Positions 9,432 to 20,937 of a stretch of 64,000 nt of DNA are shown here, piece by piece; the stretch's first letter is position 1, and every line of letters begins with the position of its first letter. The position numbers and the translations under genes are program-made. The DNA comes from Grammothele lineata (lineage: Eukaryota; Basidiomycota; Agaricomycetes; Polyporales; Polyporaceae). The notes beneath the pieces were generated by a model that was given only the letters and a program-made list of their open reading frames with translations, was not told the origin of the DNA and made no database searches. The stretch lies in NCBI GenBank assembly GCA_002150815.3, contig NDFF03000320.1, forward strand, positions 186,001 to 250,000, given 5' to 3'.

Positions 9432-12400
9432 TCAAGTGTTCGTCGTGTCTGTCGTGAGCGGCTTGTTCGCGCGAATGGGTGGCGGTGGTGCTGGTCTCCG
9501 TTGAGGGGGCCCGGTTGGCTGTACGGGTGCAATTGGCGCCTGGAGAGCATGATAGAGCTCTTCCTCGGAGGACGAAGGGGAGGACGAAAGCGACGACTCG
9601 CTAGATGAGTCATCGAAGGGATTCGTGCTACTCGAGCGAATTCCATCCTTGATGAGTGGCACAACGATGCCATTTGGATGATCTGATATTTACTGTGAGC
9701 TGACTAACAGCAGAATGAGACTTTTGAGCACCGCTTACCCACTCCGTCCCACCATGCTGTATCATCCGAGCTGGGCGGCGGGACTGCCGGGTCATGAGAG
9801 GGTCAGACAGGAGGCTCAAGCTCGAGCGCTGAGAACTCACGGTCTCGTTCCTCGGTGGTGAACGTAAGAGATGCGAGCTTTTCATCTAGCTTCTCACCGG
9901 GTGCGGTACTTGTGACATTCTCCAGCAGCAACTTCTGGATAGCCGCACGTTTAGCGTGGTCAATGATTCGGACCTCCGCTCGGAAGAGCGCAAACACTGC
10001 GTCCGCAGTCAGTCGCCGGCGTTGACGAGATGAAAAGCTCAATCACACCTGGTCGATGGTCTGACGTCTTAATCTCTGCCCGTGAGTACACAGCCAGGTC
10101 AAGAGTGGCGCCCTTGTACAGGATGCGGTCTGCGGTGACATGCAGCTTCAGTCCTTATAAACGAAGTCTAAAGGAGAGTCATCGGCTCACCAGTCCACGC
10201 AGGGATGCGCATCTTCTCCCCGGTATCGTAGTTGTCCGAATGCAAGTCATACTTGTAAGTTGGGCGGAATAACAGTGGACCTTCTTGGAACCCCTGAAAC
10301 ACGTCCCCCTCGTCCATCGCGCGTCTCAACTAGATCGAGGTTCAGCGAAAGATTACTACTAATATATGCACGACTGTCGGATACCTGATCTGCTGCAAGG
10401 AGCGCGTCAAAATCGTCCGTCACTGCCAGAGATCGCACACGCTCGTTGTCCAGATCGATCCTGTAGTTTGTATCTGCAAGCCAAATGACGTTCCTGGGAG
10501 TCCCCGTTTCAGTATGAGGTTCTCTGAACTGTGAGATACTCACTGATGGCTGTCGATAGTTTTACCCCTGAGAAAATGCAACCCATTGACGATTGTACGG
10601 TAGTCAGCGTTCCGCTCAACAATGTTCGAGTGCCCCGCAGCAAGATGAGCTGTCAGGAAACAAAACGTGGTGTCGTGGTATTCCAACCGAATGCCTACTG
10701 CGCCTTTGTTGCCAGACATACCCCGCAAGCCAGTCTGTAAAGCATCTCAATATTGTGACTACCTAGGGTGATATGATTGGGGTGCACCTTATGGGAGGCC
10801 GCTTCGACATTGCGGATTACGCCTGTCAGTTCTTTCTTGACAAGAACCAAGAGGGCAGTTCCAACCAGCTAAAAAGTTGTAATACGTGTAATTGCGAAGA
10901 TTATACGCTGGGGGGCAGATCACGAACCTGGTGACTTCTGAGCAAGATGTAATCGCTCTTGTTATCTGGTCGTGTTTGAAGTGTATTGGTGATTTCCTTT
11001 TCCCAAACGCTCCTTGAGAAAACCATCAGCGGATATACGTTATATACCCATAGAACTGACTTTTTCTCCGGGTCGGTCTGCACGATCTGCTGAGCGGTGA
11101 GAGGAACAATCTCCTGAAACCCAATTGCGAAAATATCCGGACTACCATGGATGAGCATGACGTCATATTGTTCGTATTGGCCTGACGTACTCCGGGGCAT
11201 CTATACCACCGTTCAGTCCAGTGCTTTGGCTGGCCACGAAAAAAGCGAACTCACTAGGTCTAGGGAACAGCCAAGGCAAAAGCGACTCGGAAGACGGCGG
11301 CTAGGATATTGATTCAGGGCACAGAATAAATTCTAACTTGATCTCCCTCACCCTGCCGTTCAAGTTCCAAGTACCGACGAAGATTGTACCTTGTTTTATC
11401 GTTGAATATTCAAGGAGTCTGCAGAAGGTTTGTAATGGCTTTTTCGAGAACGGCACAAACCTACCTATTCTCCAATGCTGCACTGACGGAATCGTGTATC
11501 GGGTCGTAGATCGTGACAGGCCGTTGGGTGCTCAGATTACCCTACACCAGGGAAATGAGCTCACTCAGCCACCATCGTACTCATAGCCCAAAATGCAACA
11601 CACCACAAACATGTCAATCGCGACCTGTTTCCCCTTGTCTTGGAAGTTATTGATATACGCCCGTGATACGCTCTTCGTTGCATCGGATAACAGCCCGCCA
11701 AGGGTCCTCTTCCCACTCCGCGTGAAGCTCGTGTTGAGTGCACCGGTGCCAGCGTAAATTCGGGACAACGCGTCGCCATTCTCCGCCCAGAGCTCGCCAT
11801 GATTGGACCACAGTGAGCCGGCGTGGATCCATTCGCGCCGGACATGCATCAGGTACTGCTCGAGCGACGTGCGAGAGAGGATGTCCTGGACGAAGTTTGT
11901 GCGATCTAGGCTGTATACCCCAGGAGATCATATTTAACACACTCATAAAAATAATATTCGGCCTCACCAGTCGAGGCAGTTGGTCCGGAAAACACCCTTT
12001 TGCTCGGTGATGATGTCGTTGGTGCTTGCATCGGCCATGGCAAACCCGAATCGGTCGATATTGTCACCAACTTTTTTTAATCGTCTATAAGGTGTTACGT
12101 CTAGCCGTAAGCACGATACAACCTTTGCCCATATTCTTGCACCGACGCACCGAACCTTGCTACACACGCTCTCATGCCCGCCATTCTTGACGGTGGTGTG
12201 GAAGTCGAATGGAGTGATATCTATCGTGTCTCCAACGGAAATACGCGCAATATCCATGTGTCTCGCGTATGCATCCGTCAAGGTTGTCTCGTTTTCTTTG
12301 TTTCCGAGCAGATTAATGGCGTGCACGGCACCATACTCTTCAACCAATCCAGCAAAATGACGGTCAAACGCGGGCTGCGAAGCTTGTGGCCGCGTGATCT

Positions 12401-13663
12401 GAATACGTTGTCCGAAGGTTTGCAGGCCCTGTTGTTCCCAAAATACTAGCCGATGCGAAAGAAGGGAGGGTAAAGAACGCGCACACAGGGGAAGTGAGCA
12501 ACCGAGAGAATGAATTGGATCAGAAATATACATACATGGGACGCTACCCCGTACTTGTACGTAGCTGTAACAGTGCTGATCCGTGCTGAAGATTGTTTCC
12601 GTCTCGGTGGGAAAGTCAGCTAATGGAATTGCATACGACGAACGTTGGGCAACAGTACCTCCACAAAGTTGGCACAATTTCCATCGTCGTCCACGCCGCG
12701 CGTGTTGAATCGAGTGCCAGCTCTTTTCCAGCCCAAGCGCGAGATGAGGGAAATGGTGGCCACGATGGGAGTGCCGTTGGTCGGTGGCGCGGACAGCGGG
12801 AGGTTAGAGACACCAACGTATCCTTGAATAGCCAGGACCTATTGTAGCAGAGTAATTCTTAGGTCTGCGTGTATAGTGGGGGAGAAATAACACGCACAAT
12901 AAATTGACACATGTCCAACTCCGCCCGTTCATGCGAATCCAGTCGCCCTCTAAAGTCCAGCAAACTCCTCACGATATACTCGTTCCACACAAACCTCTCA
13001 TCATAAGTCGCAGCATCCCATGGTTCATGCCTCGACAGCCGCTTTTGCAGACGCGACGAGATATCCCATTGTGGCTCCATCGCATAGTAGAACGTGCCCG
13101 CGGATATAATTTTGCGCAGTGGTTGGCAAGGATGCTCAGGAGGAGGAGGCGCACCGGGACCTACGGCATGCTCGCGCATGTATACGTCGCTCTGATCCCC
13201 ATAGCCCGGGCTGGCAGCGCCATTGTCGAGCCCGAGAAGTAGGTCATCCCAAACGGATGAGGTGAGGCAGTAGAAACCGACATCGTGAATCTGCACAACA
13301 ATCTCTGCAGATGACGACGACGGCCGTGTATTCCCCACTTCCGTTGCAGATATGATGACCGCAAGGAACATGTCTAGCCACCAGGTGCTTGGAATTGGCA
13401 ATGGGCCTAACTAGACACCGGTAGAGTCACGCACCGTTCGCCACAGAAACCAACCCTAAACATCCCTTCACGATCCGGGAGGTGAGTTTAATGGCATTCA
13501 AAAGGTCTATTTCGGATTTGGGAAGGAATTCAACGACAGCTTGTGAGGATGAGCCTTGCGCTGCACGGAACACGAGGGCCCTGGGTGGACATCCGCGCCT
13601 CTCATCTTGAGAACTTGTAACCAGATAGAGAGTCCGAGGATTCTCGCTCAGGAATAGGTGCAT
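9432..13663 (-). CDS. synaptojanin-type phosphoinositide phosphatase (Sac1 + 5-phosphatase)
   Basis: A many-exon gene for a protein of roughly 1,000 residues with the Inp51/52/53 layout. The N-terminus ([17 protein letters not shown]) leads into a Sac1 domain whose catalytic CX5R motif RTNCLDCLDRTN is assembled across the intron near 11915-11965. The inositol 5-phosphatase domain follows: [53 protein letters not shown], and PAWTDRILYKG, with the SDHRPV region after it. The tail holds an NPF motif (TNPFDDSS), which binds EH domains, and a proline-rich stretch ([14 protein letters not shown]) suited to SH3 binding. It should dephosphorylate PI(4,5)P2 and PI monophosphates in endocytosis and actin control. 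It is convergent with SF3A3. Confidence 0.94.
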
Positions 13664-14115
13664 GATCGAAATGTGTGACTGTAGACTGCTAGAGCGTTAT
13701 ATGTTGTGGCGAGGGGGGAAGGGGAAAGGCCTAGGAAAGACCAGTTGCCTGCCGTGTGTATCGGAGTGGGGTCTTGACTCTCGTGCTTCGCGTGCCGTCT
13801 CTCGAGATCGTCAGATAAAACAATGGGTTTCCGGGGACGAACTCATGGGCCGATGGGCCGCCGTTGACGGATTAGACTGAGCCGCTAGGAATCACTAGAG
13901 GCACTCGAAGGAGACGAAATGAAGATGACGGCGAAGGATAGGCTTGCTGGTGGCTGTGTCTCGATTCGTGGACGCCTTGAACGACTCAACGACTGCCCGA
14001 CTCGGACGTACACGCACAGTGCTTTGCAGCCAACCGGAGCCATGATTCCAAATGATTCCAAATATAAGCAGAGCACCCGGATAATGTGATATACATCGAC
14101 CAGGATCCAAGGCCG
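13664..14115. other. phosphatase promoter and SVP26 3' region
   Basis: This 452-bp gap lies upstream of the synaptojanin-type gene. It contains a small direct duplication of ATGATTCCAA at about 14041-14062, close to the SVP26 stop. No gene is seen. Confidence 0.5.
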
Positions 14116-15276
14116 TCACTCTATCTTCCTCCATCCATCACCTATGGTGCTGCTACTACTGGGTGTTCGTCTCATCTCAACTCTCCTGCTCCCTACACTG
14201 TCGTCGAGTACTCCGGAACGTTTTGGTGGAGGATTCAAGGTGAAGTTTGACGGCGAACTCGGTCGAGGGAAAGCTTCGCCCGACCGACGGGGAGAGAGTA
14301 ACGGCGAAGACATCCCGTTCATCGGATGCACAGGCCCAAGGCCGGGGGAGGAGGGCACGGAGATGGTCGGCGAGCGAGGGGCAAGAATACCCTCAGAGTC
14401 TCGTCTACGAGCACGCGGACGAATCCGGGGCAGGTAGTTGAGAGGCAGAGTATCGTAGAGGGCTTTGAAGAGCGAGACCCGACCACCCGTAGCGACGGAC
14501 TTTGTGGGGGAGGAGGGCTCTACATCTGAAGATGCCGAACGCTTGAGTACTATGTACTGCACACACAAAGATTGCTATGCTCACCAGCATTCATAGGCAG
14601 CGCGTTATCGTTCGCGCTTAAACTGAGGAAGAGGAACAGCGGTGCGAGCCATACACATATACCGAAGAACGTCGCGATATCCCCAAAGTTTGGTACCGCG
14701 TGCGGGAGTGGAGGTCCTCGGTAGTGCCGACTAGCTCTGTGTCTTGCCTCTTGCGTGATACGCGCAAAATAGAAGAACCATAGAAAATGGTCCGCGACGA
14801 CAAGGACACATGAACCAACGAAGCTCAATGACGACAGGGAGATGAAAGGCCAGCTAGACGTGAAGTTTTGCAGGTATGCGACGTGGCAGAACACGGAGAA
14901 GAGGATGTGCTTGAGCGGGAGTGCGTCATAGAAGTACAGGAGGAAGTGGAGCAGTATGATGCCCTAAGGGACACTTAGAGAGAGAAGTTGCAGCCAAGGG
15001 CAGATCCATTACTCACATATATGCATCTCTGTCCCACCATCTTCGCTATGCGCGAGTGCTCTTCGATGACTTCAGATATCCACAAAAGGCCACTTGCTAG
15101 CAAAATGTATAGGATGTCAATGGCGCTCGCCCGCTCAGGGCTAGGGATGCACTCACCTAGAGACAGAGTAATAAATATGAATGCAGATGCAGCCCCCGCA
15201 TAGCTGCGTTCATAGTGAGTCAAGCTCGATGTGCGAATCAGTGAAGAATGTACCTGAGAAGGTGAAGCAAGGTCAT
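14116..15276 (-). CDS. SVP26: SVP26/TEX261 ER-Golgi membrane protein
   Basis: Exons assemble a multi-pass membrane protein of the Svp26/Erv26 family. The first tiny exon encodes MTLLHLLS and joins YAGAASAFIFITLSL across an intron. A second intron then leads to ASGLLWISEVIEEHSRIAKMVGQRCIY, a strongly conserved family block. Further hydrophobic segments follow (SLSSLSFVGSCVLVVADHFLWFFYF; TFFGICVWLAPLFLFLSL). The C-terminal cytosolic tail is long, Ser/Pro/Arg-rich and low complexity, ending GDGWRKIE. Yeast Svp26 is a COPII cargo adaptor that loads and retains early-Golgi mannosyltransferases. The extended tail is longer than in yeast; its role is unknown. Confidence 0.92.
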
Positions 15277-15954
15277 CGTTGGGGAGGTTGCCCCGTGTTC
15301 TACGACCAGAGCTTAGCGGCGACTTTGCGGCAGTTGACCGAAGGATGCTTACGACCTGCAAAGGTCCGTGTGATGCGAAGGGAAAGTACAGAGTCCCCGG
15401 CTACAAGCGGCCGTGTTACATCGTGTGCGAGCGGTGGCGACGCGCGACTCAGCCGGCCACTCGTGGGCCGTGCCACGCACGGAACGAGCAAGGCATACAC
15501 GTGATCCGGTCCGGATTCTATGCCACTTATGTTAAAAAAGTCGTTCCCCGTACTACTACGGAGCAGTGAAGTCGGAACGTTTGATAGTACTGCATGATAC
15601 GTTGTGGATGTCTGATATATGCTAGCTGTATCCTGATATGTAGGTTGTACACTTCTAACCCGACGTACAGTGACACGACAGAAGAGAAATCCAAATCATG
15701 TACCACCCTGGCAGCGTAGTAACTTAACATTGGGAACCGACTATCCAACATAGCCTACTGCGGAACTCTCTTGGGGCAACGATGTGTATAGGATGCCATG
15801 TAAGGGACATTGAGGAGCGTATCCATGCCTCTATCCAATCTGTCGCGTCGTTCAGTATGGCGGGAGTATCGCAACGTACAGCACTAAGTAGTGTGAACCC
15901 ACTGAGAAAGCCTTCCATCGCTGACACTTGTGGTGATTATATACCACGGCATCG
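15277..15954. other. SVP26 upstream region
   Basis: These 678 bp sit between the SVP26 start and the stop of the F-box-like gene. No coding chain is convincing. It should contain the SVP26 promoter. Confidence 0.5.
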
Positions 15955-17010
15955 CTAGCGAGAAGGGATCTTGGGATATGTATCCGGTAAGTCGGCACCA
16001 TACCAATCTTCTGTGCGTGCAATTGCTGCCCGCTCCCACAACGAATAGCCCCCACGGGCAGCGCCCGCCCATTCCTGGCACACGCTGTCGCCCACCGGAG
16101 GGGACCACAGGACGTGTATGCGATCGTCCGTTCGGCGAGCCCTTTGCACGAGCTGACTGAACGTAGCGCGATGTGACCCGGCCGGCTTCCCCACTTGAAA
16201 ACCGGTGTTGGAGAAACGAGCGATCTGGTACCACGGACTTGCGAACCACCGTTCTTCGGCCACTGTAAGGACGATCATCTGCAATGCGCGGTGCTCAAGC
16301 ACACCGCTGGGAAGACGGGGGACGACGCCATCGCGTCTGTAGTCGTTTCCAAGGTGAAGGAAGGGTAACGCGAGGTGGGTGAGGTTGGGTAGAAACTTGT
16401 GGGGCACGAAACCAAAGGACGACAGGACATGGAGGCGTAGGCGGGTAACGTTGTTGAGTAGAAGCGTTCCTGCCCCAAGATCAATTCCTAAAAGAAACTG
16501 CCAGTGATAAGAGTGGTTCTCTTCGATCACGGTTATTGAGTGTAGGTTGGCGAATGCGGGGGGAGGGTAAGAGGGGTCTAGGGCGAAACGCCTGTGACGT
16601 CCAGCGCTGTAGGCTCGAATTGAGGCGGCGAGCGAACGAAGGGAGGGGGAAAGGAGAGCAACATGTTCCACATTGTGGGATACACGAAAGAGCTTGCCCT
16701 CATTCTGGGTATTGCTGATCCCGCTGCTCTGAACCCAGAGATTGCGCACCAAGCCTCCCCATCGCTCAGGCCCGGACGCCCGTTCAAGTTCGTGAGGAGA
16801 GCATTTCGAGCCCGAAGACATTCCATTTGAGTAGGAAGGCCTAGAACGGTAGATGATAGTGGAGAAAACATAGGGCGAAGCGATCTTGCGTGTCCATGAT
16901 GAGACTAGAGATATCGAGAGAGCGGAGCCGTGGTCGGTGTATGCAGCGATATCAAGGATCCGAATGATTAACTCTGTGGGTAATGGAGGAAATTCGCAAA
17001 GGTGATGCAT
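15955..17010 (-). CDS. F-box-like protein, substrate unknown
   Basis: An intronless 351-residue frame starts at the ATG at 17008-17010. The N-terminus (CEFPPLPTELIIRILDIAAY) matches the F-box-like pattern of agaricomycete proteins: LP.EL..RIL...A followed by a SLVSSWTRKIASPYVFSTI segment. The rest has leucine-rich stretches (NVTRLRLHVLSSF, LPNLTHLALPFLHLG) without catalytic motifs. Such proteins are large, variable families in mushroom-forming fungi and usually act as substrate adaptors of SCF ubiquitin ligases. The substrate cannot be told from the sequence. Confidence 0.78.
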   Translation of the reverse strand: MHHLCEFPPLPTELIIRILDIAAYTDHGSALSISLVSSWTRKIASPYVFSTIIYRSRPSYSNGMSSGSKCSPHELERASGPERWGGLVRNLWVQSSGISNTQNEGKLFRVSHNVEHVALLSPSLRSLAASIRAYSAGRHRRFALDPSYPPPAFANLHSITVIEENHSYHWQFLLGIDLGAGTLLLNNVTRLRLHVLSSFGFVPHKFLPNLTHLALPFLHLGNDYRRDGVVPRLPSGVLEHRALQMIVLTVAEERWFASPWYQIARFSNTGFQVGKPAGSHRATFSQLVQRARRTDDRIHVLWSPPVGDSVCQEWAGAARGGYSLWERAAIARTEDWYGADLPDTYPKIPSR

Positions 17011-17798
17011 CGACGATACTACTTGAATTACTGGATCGTACTTTGGGCGTGAATGACGATAACCCCCTAGAGTGATTTAACATCTACAGCAGCGATCAGA
17101 ATTATCGCTTGGTCTTTAACACGGGGAGTTCAACCGGATACTCACGGAGGCCGCGAGTGTTCACTCTGGAGTAGCTGATACCGACTAGTAGTTGTTATGC
17201 CGCCTAAGAGAAGTTACGAAGCACCCCCGGTGAAAAAGGGACTGAAATTTGAATCAGCGTGCTGAAATTCCTGAGAGACTCGGGAGGGGATATCACAGGC
17301 GGTGTTTTGTATACAGCCCGCGAGGGCATCTAGCTCGCTAAGCCTGTCGACTCGGCTCGGCAGGCTGACATCGACGGATGACCGCGGGCGTACGCCATAC
17401 AGTGCTTGAAGGTGATCTATATGAGAACACGAGCACTTACCTGTAGAAAGTAGTGCGCTCGAAGGGTCCTAATAGAGTCGCTAGTCTGGGAGGCGTTCGA
17501 TAGGAGAATTTGTCGTTATGGGTGCACTGAGAGTTCTTGCGCGCTACATAACCATTGGACAGACTTGTGACGCGCCCAACGACTGTACAGTATACCTGAG
17601 TACATAATATATGACACATACGCCGATACCAGGCCAGCTATCCTACGCCGTAGCCGACATGATTCAAAGTTTTCGGGACAACGAACACGCACGCTCGCTG
17701 CGCGGATGTAAATCCTTCACGGATATTCCAACGGTTGCATTATAAGGAGCATACATATGGCTTGCGAGGGTAGCAGAGAAAAACAAGTTGAGTTGAGA
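17011..17798. other. intergenic, no gene seen
   Basis: A 788-bp gap upstream of the F-box-like gene and downstream of mS34. It contains no plausible exon chain. A small imperfect hairpin (AGCCTG...CAGGCT, about 17340-17366) is the only structure I noticed. Confidence 0.5.
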
Positions 17799-18272
17799 CT
17801 ATGACGCTGTGATTGGACCACTGGACGCTTTGACTGATACGGCGGCGGCGGCTTGAGCGTCGGGAGGTGGACTTGGACGTCTGAGTCCTGACTCGCCCTC
17901 AGCCCAATTATACTTCAAATCTCCCGGAATCTGCTCGTCCCGCTCGCTCACTCGCTTCCCTGTCAGAGTAGAGCATTTAGCACATAGGAACAGTACCAGA
18001 GGCAGGCGTCTTGCCATGGGCGCACCTTTCCACACTAAAACACCCCATGCCTTGCCATGCTTCCCTTCACATTTCAGCTTCGCGCGCGTAACCTCCCAGT
18101 AACTCCCCTCGATACCCTTCGCGGTCCACCGAATCTGGTGTACCCTTCGCCCAACGCCGTCTTGCGGGCACCTCGAGAGTACCTCGTACAGGTTACCGGG
18201 TTTGGAGGAGAGTATTGCTGGCATTTGTTTTGGGAGGAGCCTGCGCAGAGCTTCTTGTACCCTCAACGCCAT
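17799..18272 (-). CDS. MRPS34: mitochondrial small ribosomal subunit protein mS34
   Basis: Two exons with a 66-nt intron (17960-18025, GTGCGC...CTGACAG) give 135 residues from the ATG at 18270-18272. The intron length is a multiple of three and has no stop, so the unspliced frame looks open. Key family blocks: LYEVLSRCPQDGVGRRVHQIRW, then SYWEVTR and HGKAWGVLVWKGK, which line up with GLGR.V, CYWRLTR and HGKAWGILTFKGK of human MRPS34. The C-terminus after YNW is low complexity. It is a component of the mitoribosomal small subunit. It is divergently paired with a GatC-like gene, also for mitochondrial translation, 183 bp away. Confidence 0.88.
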   Translation of the reverse strand: MALRVQEALRRLLPKQMPAILSSKPGNLYEVLSRCPQDGVGRRVHQIRWTAKGIEGSYWEVTRAKLKCEGKHGKAWGVLVWKGAPMARRLPLVLFLCAKCSTLTGKRVSERDEQIPGDLKYNWAEGESGLRRPSPPPDAQAAAAVSVKASSGPITAS

Positions 18273-18455
18273 AGCGTGGATAAGTGTTTGGGAAGATCGA
18301 GGACGAGGGCCGGAAGGGAGTGAGAGCCAGTGAAGGACCGAGGTTAGACCAACGTGGTGGGAGGTGGTGGGCGGGGACAGGTGGGGATTCCCGATTGGGA
18401 TACTGGTCTCGCGCTTCACGCTCGAGACGCGACCACGACTCTTGTGCCGACGCCC
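18273..18455. promoter_or_regulatory. divergent promoter of mS34 and GatC-like genes
   Basis: This 183-bp region is flanked by start codons pointing outward. It is G-rich on the plus strand in the middle and contains an inverted pair GTCTCG (18406-18411) and CGAGAC (18423-18428). Shared control of two mitochondrial translation genes is plausible but inferred. Confidence 0.55.
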
Positions 18456-18944
18456 ATGCTCCGTTGTTCCAAATACTTCCTCGTGAGGCTCGCAAAGTTT
18501 TCGGGGATATGCGATCGTCCCCTCTCGCGGTTCCAGTCTACGTTGCAGCCAGTGGACAGCACCGGAGTTCCCGTGCATCCGACCTGGTCGGTCCATGGAC
18601 TCCTCTCGTCGTATCCCAAACCGACCATTTCCCCAGCTACCCTCAAGCGGCTCCATGAGCTTTCGGCTCTCATCCCTCCGGAAGAGGGGAGCGAGCGTCA
18701 TGCAAAGCTAACCGAAGAGCTTCAAGACCTCATCAAACTTGTTGAAGCGGTGAAGCTCGTGAATGTCGGCCAAGACACGGAAGACACCTCGGTGCCAGAC
18801 GGGAGAATATGGGCCGCCGGGGAAGGTGTCAAACTCGAGCCGCTGGCGGACGCTGAACCTGACGACGGGCGTGTGCTACTTGCATATGCCTCGCGAACAC
18901 TGGATGGCCTGTATGTCGTCGATGCGGACAAGCCTCGGAGCTGA
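18456..18944 (+). CDS. GATC: mitochondrial Glu-tRNA(Gln) amidotransferase subunit C-like
   Basis: An intronless 162-residue frame. The N-terminus MLRCSKYFLVRLAKFSGI...RPLSRFQST is rich in Arg, Lys and Ser and lacks acidic residues, as a mitochondrial presequence should. The body has the GatC pattern: a helical PATLKRLHELSALIP segment, EE.......KLTEELQDLIKLVEAVKLVN, and a C-terminal DGRVLLAYASRTLDGLYVVD. GatC is the small structural subunit of the GatCAB enzyme that converts mischarged Glu-tRNA(Gln) to Gln-tRNA(Gln). The family call rests on pattern, since GatC is short and diverged. Confidence 0.7.
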   Translation: MLRCSKYFLVRLAKFSGICDRPLSRFQSTLQPVDSTGVPVHPTWSVHGLLSSYPKPTISPATLKRLHELSALIPPEEGSERHAKLTEELQDLIKLVEAVKLVNVGQDTEDTSVPDGRIWAAGEGVKLEPLADAEPDDGRVLLAYASRTLDGLYVVDADKPRS

Positions 18945-19645
18945 CAGCACATACGCCGGTGTGTCTTCGAGTCCCTGGCATCCATGCGTTCGTTCGATCT
19001 CTAACAGATCACAGGTTCTCTTGAGCGCATGGCTCTTATCAGTACTTGACGACTTATCCTAGTGGGCACGTCGTCCCGGCACGCAAACCGGTTAGTAGGG
19101 TATCGTTTCGTTCGCGCCCGTCAACTGATCCTATGGCTCCAGTGGCATGATCTTGAATTGTATACTAGACAATACGATATTACTCGTACGAAATGTCATC
19201 TTTAGCCTATCATGCCTGATGGTCTAAGTGCACCAATTTGCATGGAATGACATGGCGCCTCTTCACAACAGAGTCCGCCCATCTTGTTTTTCGGCACTTC
19301 GTGTCTGTCCCTACCGTTTGGTACGCCATCCATGAGCTATTTTTTGCTGCCGCTGACGCAAAGTCAGGTTTTCTTGCCTCACATGTGGTCAAACGGTGGC
19401 TGTAATGAACGGACTTCTTATCATGTGAACATTTCTTCGCGGCGTTACGCTCGTCATTGAGCTTCTATGTGCCTCTCTGTCTCCGCCTAGCCGTCCAGCA
19501 GCATGAGTCTCTGCGCTTCCAACGGTTTTGTCACTGGTCAGCGCACCTCTGGGAGCACCTTATAAATGACCCCTCCAAGGAGTCGTTAACATACATTCGC
19601 CTCACGCCCTCATACCCATTTCAACCCCATTCGCCCAGACCCGCC
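18945..19645 (+). other. upstream region of the first metalloprotease gene
   Basis: A 701-bp gap without a gene. It leads into the first M43 metalloprotease and carries a clean TATA box near its right end, listed separately. Confidence 0.5.
19561..19567 (+). promoter_or_regulatory. TATA box of metalloprotease copy 1
   Basis: TATAAAT lies 79 bp upstream of the start codon at 19646, a normal position for a fungal core promoter. A strong TATA box suits an inducible secreted enzyme. Confidence 0.65.
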
Positions 19646-20937
19646 ATGGCCAAGTCTGCAAGTTTTATTCTCCTTTTGGCGGCGTGTTCGCTGTTTGCTT
19701 CACCCGTTATCGCTATACGGTATGCCAGGTCATTATGTCGTCATGTGGATCTTTCACTTCATATCCTTTTGTTACATATGCTCGTCATGACACCTTCAGG
19801 ACATGCGGCACGCAAATCTCAGAAGAAGAAGTGCTCGCTCATGAGGCGCATTTTCAAGCCAATAAAGTTGCCAAAACCAGCGCTAGCACGACCGCCACCG
19901 TAAACCTCTACTGGCATGTTGTTAGCCAGGTATGGCGAGCGTCTTCTCCGCCTGGTTGTCCGCCGTTTTAACCACCTTATAAAGGATACAACACTTGATG
20001 GGGGGAACATCCCGTAAGTTAACCCGCGTTTCAGCTTGCTGGAGAGGGTTGATTGTCAAGAGGGTCTTCATAGCGATTCTATGATTGCCGACCAAATCGC
20101 GGTCTTGAACGAGGATTACGCACCCTCGGGTTTGCAATTTGTACTCGTGAACACCACTCGCACTGTGAACTGGAATTGGTTCAACGACGTCGGACCTGAT
20201 TCGTCCTACCAGACAGATATGAAACAGCAGGTATGTGAAGCACCCGCCGTACCTCGCGTCCCAAGTGTCCCGGCTCATCGTCTTTGTAATGTTCAGCTCC
20301 GGCAGGGTGGCGTCGCTGACTTCAACGTCTACACCGTTGGGTCAGTACTGTATCTCGGTGTGGTGTATTGTTACATTGACCATTCGCTCTGCTCTTCCAG
20401 CTTCAAGTCTGTGGAGGATAACGGCCTCCTCGGTTACTCCACTTTTCCGGCAGACTATGCCAGCGACCCTACGGATGATGGCTCCGTCATTCTGTTCTCA
20501 TCTCTACCTGGCGGTAGTACCCCTACCTTCAACGAGGGCAAAGTGCGTCTCTAAGGAAACGGATCTCAGGGTCGCGTTTCGCTGACTTGATGTTTAGACT
20601 TTGACGCACGAAGCAGGCCACTGGGTCGGTCTCTACCACACCTTCATGGGCGGATGCACCGGCGTCGGTGACATGGTAGACGATACGCCCGCCGAAGCGT
20701 CGCCTGCAAGTGGATGCCCGACTGGCCGCGACACCTGCGCAAGCCCTGGAGTCGACCCCATCAACAACTATATGGACTATTCTGATGATAGGTAGGTTGC
20801 CTTAATCTTATCTTTAAGGGCATGCGATCCCGAACGTTGACGCGGACCTACCCTTCAGCTGCATGACGCAGTTCACCCCTGGCCAAGCCGCGCGTATGGC
20901 TGACCAGCTGCGTACCTACCGCGGGATTGATATCTGA
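19646..20937 (+). CDS. secreted M43-family zinc metalloprotease, copy 1 (seven introns)
   Basis: Eight exons (19646-19719, 19800-19929, 19985-20013, 20074-20230, 20297-20340, 20401-20542, 20598-20791, 20859-20937) sum to 849 nt, giving 282 residues in frame. A signal peptide ([23 protein letters not shown]) is followed by a propeptide-like region, a [22 protein letters not shown] segment, and the metzincin zinc site [11 protein letters not shown] with a Met-turn in NNYMDYSDD. This is the M43B (pappalysin/cytophagalysin-like) pattern. Conserved cysteines surround the active site. Exon 3 is a 29-nt microexon. It is a tandem paralogue of the gene at 21690 but less GC-rich and with four more introns. 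Confidence 0.94.

Noticed and set aside
18273..18701. Upstream extension of the minus-strand mS34 frame to a 300-residue protein
   Set aside because: The added 143 residues lie antisense to the GatC-like gene and have no mS34 similarity; the family match begins at the ATG at 18270-18272.
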